Of a DNA stretch of 12,693 nt, positions 7,233 through 12,693 are shown in pieces. This DNA is from Bacillota bacterium (GTDB lineage: Bacteria > Bacillota_E > JAJZYS01 > JAILZS01). The stretch is from positions 1 through 12,693 of the forward strand of contig JAKASY010000010.1 in NCBI GenBank assembly GCA_021817625.1, given 5' to 3'. Each line of letters starts with the position of its first letter. The first letter of the stretch is position 1. The position numbers were made by a program, and so were the translations under genes. The notes under the pieces are model-generated. The model was given only the letters and a program-made list of their open reading frames with translations, had not been told where the DNA came from and did not search any database.

Positions 7233-8428
7233 CGCCCGCCTCCCTGCCGGCCCAGGCCGTGCCGGCGCATGGTTTCGACGTCCTTGTCGCCGCGGCCGCT
7301 CAGGCTGACCACGACGACGGCGTCCGTCTCCATCCCGGCCGCCGCCTCGACGGCGGCCGAGACGGCGTGCGCGCTCTCAAGCGCCGGCAGGATGCCCTCC
7401 AGGCGCGCCAGAAGCGACACGGCGGCGAGCGCCTCGGCGTCGCTCACGACCGTGTACGCGGCCCGCCCGCTGTCACGCCAGTAGGCGTGCTCGGGCCCGA
7501 CGCCCGGGTAGTCGAGCCCGGCGGATATCGAGTGGGCGATGTGCACCTGCCCCTCCTCGCTCTGAAGAAGGTACGAGCGCGCGCCGTGCAGCACGCCCGG
7601 CACGCCGGCCGTGAGCGACGCGGCATGGCGCCCGCTCTCCAGGCCCTCGCCGGCCGCCTCCACGCCGAGCATCCGCACGCCCTCGTCCGCCTCGAAGGGG
7701 GCGAACATGCCGGCCGCGTTCGAGCCGCCGCCCACGGCCGCCACCAGGAGGTCGGGCAGGCGGCCCGTCGCCTCGAGGGCCTGGGCCCGGGCCTCGCGCC
7801 CGATCACGGACTGGAAGTCGCGCACCATCGTCGGGTAGGGGTGCGGGCCGACGACCGAGCCGATCACGTAGAACGCGTCCGGATCCGCGGTCCAGGCGCG
7901 CAGGGCCTCGTTCGTGGCGTCCTTGAGGGTGGCGCTGCCGCTCTTCACTGCGACGACCTCCGCTCCGAGGAGCTCCATGCGGTAGACGTTCAGGGCCTGG
8001 CGCTCGATGTCCTCGCTCCCCATGTACACCGTGCACTCGAGGCCAAACAGGGCGGCGGCGGTGGCCGTCGCCACGCCATGCTGCCCGGCGCCGGTCTCCG
8101 CCAGGATGCGGCGCTTGCCCATGCGCACGGCGAGCAGGACCTGCCCCAGCGTGTTGTTGATCTTGTGGGCACCCGTGTGGCACAGGTCCTCTCGCTTGAG
8201 GAAGATCCGCGCCCCGCCCGCGTGCGCGCTCAGCCGCCGTGCCTCCGTGAGGGGCGTGGGGCGGCCGACGTAGCTCTGACCAAGGCGCGCGAGCTCCGCC
8301 CAGAAGGCCGGATCCGCCGACGCCTCGCGATAGGCGTCCTCGAGGGCGAGCACCGCCGGCATGAGCGTCTCCGGCACGTAGCGCCCGCCGTATGGGCCGA
8401 AGTGTCCCCCGCTGTCTGTCCTCGGCAC
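7229..8428 (-). CDS. trpB: Tryptophan synthase beta chain
   Basis: PLP enzyme that condenses indole with serine to tryptophan. The protein is 399 aa, the canonical TrpB1 length. Motifs: [21 protein letters not shown] start (10-26), [15 protein letters not shown] with Schiff-base Lys89, ETGAGQHG with catalytic Glu111, [13 protein letters not shown], the PLP-phosphate loop [23 protein letters not shown], and SGRGDKD near the end. All known functional residues are present, and the ETGAGQHG form marks TrpB1, which works with TrpA. The start is GTG 8428: it places HFGPYGG at the usual distance from the N-terminus, and a G-rich AGGGGG stretch lies 8 nt upstream. It follows the trpCF stop by 20 nt, the widest gap in the operon. 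Confidence 0.95.
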   Translation of the reverse strand: MPRTDSGGHFGPYGGRYVPETLMPAVLALEDAYREASADPAFWAELARLGQSYVGRPTPLTEARRLSAHAGGARIFLKREDLCHTGAHKINNTLGQVLLAVRMGKRRILAETGAGQHGVATATAAALFGLECTVYMGSEDIERQALNVYRMELLGAEVVAVKSGSATLKDATNEALRAWTADPDAFYVIGSVVGPHPYPTMVRDFQSVIGREARAQALEATGRLPDLLVAAVGGGSNAAGMFAPFEADEGVRMLGVEAAGEGLESGRHAASLTAGVPGVLHGARSYLLQSEEGQVHIAHSISAGLDYPGVGPEHAYWRDSGRAAYTVVSDAEALAAVSLLARLEGILPALESAHAVSAAVEAAAGMETDAVVVVSLSGRGDKDVETMRRHGLGRQGGGR

Positions 8429-8448
8429 CCGAGCCGCCCCCTCTCTCG

Positions 8449-9903
8449 CTATCGCCGCGCTCCGCTCGCGAATCGCGCCGGCCCGGACCGCGCGCTTGCC
8501 GGGTCGCGGGCCGCGGCGACAAACGCCCGGATGCGCTCCGCGTCCTTCACCCCCGGCGACCGCTCCACGCCGCCCGACACATCGACGCCGTACGGATCGA
8601 GCAGTGCAGCCGCGGCGCCAACGCTTTCCGGATCGAGGCCGCCCGCCAGGACGATGCGCCGCGCGCCCTGGGCGAGCGCCTGCGCCCGCTCCAGGTCGAG
8701 CGTGCCGCCGCGTCCGTCCGGGCGGTGTCCGAGGCGCGCGTCGATGAGCGGCAGGGCACCCGCGCGCGCTGCCGCCCCAAGGCGCTCCATCGCCTCCGGC
8801 TCGTCCTGCCCGACCGCGACCATGACGTCGAGGCCGCCGGCCCGAAGCGCCGTCACCGTCGCCTCGTCCGCTGCGCCGCCGTGCAGCTGCGCGCCGCTCA
8901 GGCCGGCCTCGGCCGCGGTGGCCAGGATGTCCTGGGCGCTGCCGCCGACGAACACGCCCACCCGCTCGACGCCGAGCCCCACGCCGAGCGCGGCGGCGGC
9001 CTGGGCGGACACCTGCCGCGGGCTCCCGGCGAACACGAAGCCGACGGCGTCGACGCCGGCCGCTGCGGCGGCCTCCGCGTCTGCGCGCCGCGTGATGCCG
9101 CACACCTTCACGTAGCGCCGGCCGGCGTGCCGAAGGGCGCGCGCCGCCGTCGCCGGATCGCCGCTCGCCATGAGGTGCTCGCCCACGAGAACGCCGTCCG
9201 CCCCCGCCCGGATCGCCCGCGCCACGTCCGCCGGCGAGCGCAGGCCGCTCTCGGCCAGGGCGAAGCGGTCCGCCGGCACGAGCGGCAGGAGGCGATGGGC
9301 GACCGCGGTGTCCACGGTCAGGGTGCTCAGGTCGCGGTTGTTGACGCCGATGAGGGGAGCGCCCAGGCCGACCGCCCTGTCCACCTCGGCCTCCGTGTGG
9401 GCCTCCACGAGCACCGTGAGGCCAAGGGCGCAAGCCTCGGCGTACAGGCGCTCGAGCTCCGCCCCGACGAGCGCCACGATGAGGAGCACGGCGTCGGCGC
9501 CGCTCACGCGCGCCTCAAGCAGCTGGTAGGGGTCGACCACGAAATCCTTCTGGAGCACCGGCAGGTCGACCGCGGCGCGCACGCGCCGCAGGTCCTCGAG
9601 GCTGCCGCCGAAGCGGGTCGGCTCGGTCAGCACGGAGACCATGGCCGCGCCCGCATCTGCATATAGGCGCGCCACACCGGCGGGGTCGGCGGCCGGCGCG
9701 ATGCTTCCCGCCGACGGCGAGGCGCGCTTGAACTCCGCCACGAGCGCCGGCCGCCCCGCGCGCCGGAGGCTCGCGAGGACGTCGCGCGGCGGCCGCAGCG
9801 CCGCGGCCCGCCGACGCAGCTCGCCTGGGGGCGTGAGCGCGGCGCTTGTGGCCGCCCGCTCGCGCGCGAGCGCCCCCAGCGACTCCAGCACACCGGCGCT
9901 CAT
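8449..9903 (-). CDS. trpCF: Fused indole-3-glycerol phosphate synthase / phosphoribosylanthranilate isomerase
   Basis: One 484-aa polypeptide carries two consecutive tryptophan steps: TrpF isomerises phosphoribosylanthranilate to CdRP and TrpC closes the indole ring. TrpC (1-258) shows [14 protein letters not shown] (Glu57, Lys59), [11 protein letters not shown] (Lys119), VEAHT (Glu167), [10 protein letters not shown] (Asn188), AESGL (Glu218) and VGEHLM. TrpF (264 to about 470) shows KVCGIT with general-base Cys268, GFVF-GSPR, QLHGG, LIDARLG with general-acid Asp388, [10 protein letters not shown] and [15 protein letters not shown]. The linker is only about five residues. The ATG at 9903 overlaps the trpD stop (ATGA) and has GGAGG 7 nt upstream. 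No stop or internal ribosome binding site separates the halves. The domain order matches the enterobacterial TrpC-TrpF protein. Confidence 0.95.
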   Translation of the reverse strand: MSAGVLESLGALARERAATSAALTPPGELRRRAAALRPPRDVLASLRRAGRPALVAEFKRASPSAGSIAPAADPAGVARLYADAGAAMVSVLTEPTRFGGSLEDLRRVRAAVDLPVLQKDFVVDPYQLLEARVSGADAVLLIVALVGAELERLYAEACALGLTVLVEAHTEAEVDRAVGLGAPLIGVNNRDLSTLTVDTAVAHRLLPLVPADRFALAESGLRSPADVARAIRAGADGVLVGEHLMASGDPATAARALRHAGRRYVKVCGITRRADAEAAAAAGVDAVGFVFAGSPRQVSAQAAAALGVGLGVERVGVFVGGSAQDILATAAEAGLSGAQLHGGAADEATVTALRAGGLDVMVAVGQDEPEAMERLGAAARAGALPLIDARLGHRPDGRGGTLDLERAQALAQGARRIVLAGGLDPESVGAAAALLDPYGVDVSGGVERSPGVKDAERIRAFVAAARDPASARSGPARFASGARR

Positions 9904-10922
9904 CGCGGCGCCTCCGCGAGCGTGAAGCGCCGGAGGGCGTCGAGGCGATCCCGCGCGCTGCCGTCGTCCACGGCGTGCGCCGCGAGCGCCATGCCCTCCC
10001 GCAGGTCCGCCGCCCGGCCCGCCACGTACAGGGCGGCGGCGCTGTTGAGGAGGACCGTGTCCCGGGCCGGCCCAGCCTTGCCGGCGAGGACGCCGCGAGC
10101 CACCGCGGCCGAGCCCTCGGGACCGTCCACGACGAGTTCCGAGAGCGCGCTCCGGGCGACGCCCAGGGCCTGCGGATCGATGACCATCTCGCGCAGGGAG
10201 CCCTCCGACACCTCGATCGCGTCGGCCGGCGCGGCCGGCGTGATCTCGTCGCAGCCGCCGCGGTCGTGCACGACCAGCGCGCGCTCCGTGCCAAGCAGCG
10301 CCAGCGCCTCCGCCACGGGCCGGAGCTTGTCCGCGCTGCCCACGCCGATCACCTGGCGGTCGGCGCCGGCGGGGTTGGTGAGCGGGCCGAGGAGATTCAT
10401 CACCGTGCGCACGCCCAGCTCCCGCCGCACCGGTCCGACGTGGCGCATGGCCGGGTGGAAGGCGGGCGCGAACAGGAAGGCGATGCCGATCTCGTCGATG
10501 GCGCGCGCCGCCTGGACCGCATCCAGGGTGAGGCCGACGCCCAGGGCCTCGAGGCAGTCGGCGCCGCCGGAGCGGCCCGAGGCGGCGCGGTTGCCATGCT
10601 TGGCGACGGCCTGGCCCGCGCCCGCGACCACGAAGGCGGCCACGGTCGAGACGTTGAACGTGGAGCGCCCGTCGCCGCCCGTGCCGCACGTGTCGACGAG
10701 GGGCCGCGTGCGGGCCCGCACCGGCGTGGACGCCTCGCGCATCGCCCGCGCGGCGCCGGCCAGGACCGCCGCCGGCTCACCCGTCAGGCGCAGGGCCACG
10801 AGGAAGCCCGCAACCTGGGCCGACGTCGCCTCGCCCCGCATCACCTCGCCCATCACCGCCGTGACGCTCTCCTCGCCCAGGCTGCCGCCCTCCACCAGGG
10901 TGGCGATCGCCTCCTGGATCAT
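9900..10922 (-). CDS. trpD: Anthranilate phosphoribosyltransferase
   Basis: Transfers the phosphoribosyl group from PRPP to anthranilate. The protein is 340 aa, standard length. The N-terminal helical domain includes GEATSAQVAGFLVALRLTGE (30-49). The PRPP-binding DTCGTGGDG (77-85) is followed by TFNVST, KHGNRAASGRSGGADCLEALG, FLFAPAFHPAMRHVGPVRRELG, the NLLGPLTNPA loop and HDRGGCDEITP. All are typical of class I TrpD. It is separate from trpG, unlike the E. coli fusion. The ATG at 10922 overlaps the trpG stop as ATGA, with GGGAGG 8 nt upstream, and the gene ends in ATGA with trpCF, so it is coupled on both sides. Confidence 0.96.
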   Translation of the reverse strand: MIQEAIATLVEGGSLGEESVTAVMGEVMRGEATSAQVAGFLVALRLTGEPAAVLAGAARAMREASTPVRARTRPLVDTCGTGGDGRSTFNVSTVAAFVVAGAGQAVAKHGNRAASGRSGGADCLEALGVGLTLDAVQAARAIDEIGIAFLFAPAFHPAMRHVGPVRRELGVRTVMNLLGPLTNPAGADRQVIGVGSADKLRPVAEALALLGTERALVVHDRGGCDEITPAAPADAIEVSEGSLREMVIDPQALGVARSALSELVVDGPEGSAAVARGVLAGKAGPARDTVLLNSAAALYVAGRAADLREGMALAAHAVDDGSARDRLDALRRFTLAEAPR

Positions 10923-11500
10923 GCCCCGCACCTCCCTGCGAACGCGGCCAGGATGCGCTGGCCGTCCGGCGTCAGGACCGACTCGGGATGGAACTGCAGG
11001 CCCTCCCAGTCGCGGTCGTCGAAGCGAAGCGCCATCACCGTACCGTCCTCGGCGCGCGCCGTGACGCGGGCGCCGGCCGGCGCCTCGCCCGCCACCGCCC
11101 ACGAATGGTAGCGACCGGCCACGAGCGGCGAGGCAAGGCCCGCGAGCAGGCCCTCGCCGTCGTGCAGCACCGGCCGTGCCTCGCCGTGCACCGGCTCGAC
11201 CAGGGTGAGCCGGCCGCCCGCCGCCTCGGCCATCGCCTGCAGCCCGAGGCAGATCCCAAGCGCCGGAAGGGTCGGCCGCTCCCGCCCCAGGCGCTGGAGC
11301 AGGGCCGGCATGCGCCCGGCCCGCGCGGGCACGCCCGGCCCGGGCGAGAACACCACGCCGGCGACGCCGCGAAGGCACTCGTCCCCGTCGAGCGCCGGCT
11401 CGTCGTTGCGCAGCACGAACACCTCCAGCCCGAGCGCGCCGAACCCCTGCACGAGGTTGTGGGTGAACGAGTCGTAGTTGTCGACGACCAAAAGCCGCAT
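10919..11500 (-). CDS. trpG: Anthranilate synthase glutamine amidotransferase component
   Basis: Hydrolyses glutamine and channels ammonia to TrpE for anthranilate synthesis. The protein is 193 aa, the usual stand-alone length. It opens with LLVVDNYDSFTHNLVQ and has the oxyanion SPGPG (52-56), the nucleophile Cys84 in LGICLG, the substrate-contact HGE (105-107, where many homologues have HGK), RYHSW (130-134) and the catalytic His171/Glu173 in LQFHPESVLT. It may also serve aminodeoxychorismate synthase (PabA function), as is common when only one copy exists. The ATG at 11500 lies 2 nt after the trpE stop with a GGGGAGGGG ribosome binding site overlapping the trpE end. It ends in an ATGA overlap with trpD. 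Confidence 0.95.
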   Translation of the reverse strand: MRLLVVDNYDSFTHNLVQGFGALGLEVFVLRNDEPALDGDECLRGVAGVVFSPGPGVPARAGRMPALLQRLGRERPTLPALGICLGLQAMAEAAGGRLTLVEPVHGEARPVLHDGEGLLAGLASPLVAGRYHSWAVAGEAPAGARVTARAEDGTVMALRFDDRDWEGLQFHPESVLTPDGQRILAAFAGRCGA

Positions 11501-11502
11501 GC

Positions 11503-12693
11503 CTACCCCTCCCCTCGCCCCGCCCCGGCCGCGGCCGGGACGGCGACGGCCCGCGCGGCCAGGCGCCCGTCGCCGCCGGCCGCCCCCGGCCAGGCGCTGC
11601 CGAGGACGGTGCGCGCCTTGGCCTGGATCTCGATCGCCTCCGCATCGGGATCGCTGCGATAGACGATGCCGCCGCCGGCCCAGACCTCGGCCAGGTCCGG
11701 GTGCTCGCGCGCGAACACCGCCGTGCGCAGGGTGATCGCCAGGCGGGTCGCGCCGTCCGCCGCCACGTAGCCGAAGGCGCCAGCGTAAGGGCCGCGAGCC
11801 TCTCCCTCGAGCTCGGCGATGAGCTCCATGGCGCGCACCTTGGGCGCGCCGCTCACCGTGCCGGCCGGGAACACGGCCGCCACCAGGTCGACGCTGTCGC
11901 GCCCCGGCGCCAGCACGCCGCTCACATGCGAGGTGATGTGCAGGACGGTCGGGTGCACACCGACGCGGAACGCCGACGACACCCGCACCGTGCCGTAGCG
12001 CGCGACCCGACCCAGGTCGTTGCGCCCGAGGTCGAGGAGCATGGCGTGCTCCGCGCGCTCCTTCGGGTCGGCCAGGAGCTCGGCCCGTAGGCGGCGGTCG
12101 GCGGCCCGGCTCGCGCCGCGCGGCCGCGTGCCGGCGATCGGCATGGTGCGGATGCGCCGGCCGCGCCGCACGACCAGCGCCTCGGGCGAGGCGCTGGCCA
12201 GGCGCAGGCCGGCCACATGCAGGTAGCCGCCGTACTCGGCGCGGTGCACGCGCATGCGCTCGTACGCGTCGAGCGCGCTCCCGGGCTGCTCGACGCGGAA
12301 CGGGCGGCCGACAACGATCTGGAAGCACTCGCCGCGGCGGATCTCGTCGATCGCCCGCACGACGCTTCGCCGATGGGCGTCGAGGTCGGGCAGCAGGAGC
12401 CGCGCCGCGCCAGGGGGCGCGCCGAGAACGCCCGCCCGCCCCGACTCGACCGCGCGCGCCGCCCCGACGAGCTCGGCCACGGCCATGGCGGTCCCGTACT
12501 GGGTCTTCCCGAAGATGCGGTGGACGACGACGTTGCCCACCGGGTTGACGCCGCCGCACTGGTCGGCTGGGAGGTTCTCGATCGCCTTGACCACTGTTGT
12601 GCTCAACGCGAGCGGGCCGCCCACCACGTCGACGGTGGTGATGCCCTCCTTCTCGAGCGTTGTGGCCGTCACCTGGGAGAGGCTCTCGGTCGG
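11503..12693 (-). CDS. trpE: Anthranilate synthase catalytic core (TrpE), partial, joined in frame to a CWB2-like N-terminal segment
   Basis: Counting from GTG 12672, the chorismate-binding domain spans about 95-365: RRGECFQIVV (112-121), PIAGTRPRG (178-186; the Ala marks TrpE, since PabB has Lys), LLDLGRNDLGRV, VLHITSHVSG with the catalytic His, PAGTVSGAPKVRAMELI, GAFGYV, and AGGGIVYRSDPDAEAIEIQAKA. This would convert chorismate to anthranilate with TrpG ammonia. The frame is open to the window end, so the start is not seen. The expected TrpE N-terminal domain with the LLES-type tryptophan site is missing. In its place, about residues 1-68 and the seven codons before GTG 12672 resemble a cell-wall-binding repeat. 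Without its own N-terminal strands the core may not fold, so this could be a broken gene or an assembly chimera. The TrpE call is firm for 11503 to about 12470. Confidence 0.85.
   Translation of the reverse strand, partial: PTESLSQVTATTLEKEGITTVDVVGGPLALSTTVVKAIENLPADQCGGVNPVGNVVVHRIFGKTQYGTAMAVAELVGAARAVESGRAGVLGAPPGAARLLLPDLDAHRRSVVRAIDEIRRGECFQIVVGRPFRVEQPGSALDAYERMRVHRAEYGGYLHVAGLRLASASPEALVVRRGRRIRTMPIAGTRPRGASRAADRRLRAELLADPKERAEHAMLLDLGRNDLGRVARYGTVRVSSAFRVGVHPTVLHITSHVSGVLAPGRDSVDLVAAVFPAGTVSGAPKVRAMELIAELEGEARGPYAGAFGYVAADGATRLAITLRTAVFAREHPDLAEVWAGGGIVYRSDPDAEAIEIQAKARTVLGSAWPGAAGGDGRLAARAVAVPAAAGAGRGEG
12472..12693 (-). other. CWB2-like (cell-wall-binding repeat) segment fused ahead of TrpE
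   Basis: The translated segment reads GITTVDVVGGPLALS at 10-24 and HRIFGKTQYGTAMAVAE at 51-67 (counting from GTG 12672), preceded by SLSQVTATTLEKE. This is the pattern of PF04122 repeats: a 'GV-x-x-V-x-V-V-GG-x-x-A-V/L-S' strand-turn and a closing 'R-I-x-G-x-x-Q/R-Y-x-T-A-x-x-V-A'. Such modules occur in tandem triplets in surface proteins. GC content is about 65-70% here, against roughly 80% just on the TrpE side (12421-12480). Junction estimate: about 12465-12475. Confidence 0.65.

Noticed and set aside
8429..9433. Upstream extension of the trpB frame over trpCF
   Set aside because: Shadow sequence; the conserved TrpB N-terminus (HFGPYGG) lies 8 residues after GTG 8428.
9904..10689. Upstream extension of the trpCF frame over trpD
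   Set aside because: Shadow sequence; TrpC begins at ATG 9903 with its own ribosome binding site and ATGA overlap.
11503..12470. PabB (aminodeoxychorismate synthase) instead of TrpE
   Set aside because: The PIAGTRPRG motif has Ala where PabB has Lys, and the gene heads a complete trp operon.

Overview
The window is very GC-rich (well above 65% nearly throughout). It has strong AGGAGG-type ribosome binding sites, TTG and GTG start codons, and tightly overlapping genes. These traits, a YcgR/YpfA-like PilZ protein, a cell-wall-binding-repeat segment, and a trpEGDC-F-BA-aroF-aroA gene order suggest a high-GC Gram-positive-type bacterium (deep Firmicutes, Actinomycetota or a neighbouring Terrabacteria lineage). 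The sequence alone does not fix the phylum. No rRNA, tRNA, CRISPR array, transposase or phage gene is visible.

Left part (1-4184), four separately transcribed genes: (i) 196-1299 (+), a secreted protein built of about four DUF5666-like beta modules, starting at TTG behind a perfect Shine-Dalgarno; (ii) a 402-bp gap holding a 14-bp-stem hairpin and two copies of the palindrome CGACATGTCG; (iii) 1702-2358 (+), an orphan NarL/LuxR-type response regulator with one acidic-pocket residue missing, also starting at TTG; (iv) 2437-3336 (-), a LysR-type regulator, divergent from (v) 3492-4169 (+), a PilZ c-di-GMP effector whose best-placed ribosome binding site points to an ATC codon. A hairpin with a four-base loop and no T-run lies at each of the three transcript ends (1353-1384, 2398-2419, 4149-4184).

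Right part (4206-12693, all minus strand), one aromatic amino acid operon. In transcription order: trpE (partial, cut by the window edge), trpG, trpD, a trpC-trpF fusion, trpB, trpA, a type I-beta DAHP synthase (aroF) and EPSP synthase (aroA). The junctions are +2, -4, -4, +20, -4, +1 and -4 nt, so the genes are very likely translationally coupled. Together they supply DAHP and EPSP at the shikimate end and take chorismate to tryptophan.

The most unusual feature is at the right edge. The reading frame that carries the TrpE catalytic core is preceded in frame, from about 12472 to the window end, by sequence that looks like a cell-wall-binding repeat 2 (CWB2) module instead of a TrpE N-terminal domain, and the base composition changes there. 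This is either a misassembled contig end, a recombination scar or a real and bizarre fusion. The DAHP synthase also lacks the N-terminal ferredoxin-like regulatory domain of its family, so neither commonly feedback-regulated enzyme in the operon shows its regulatory domain here.
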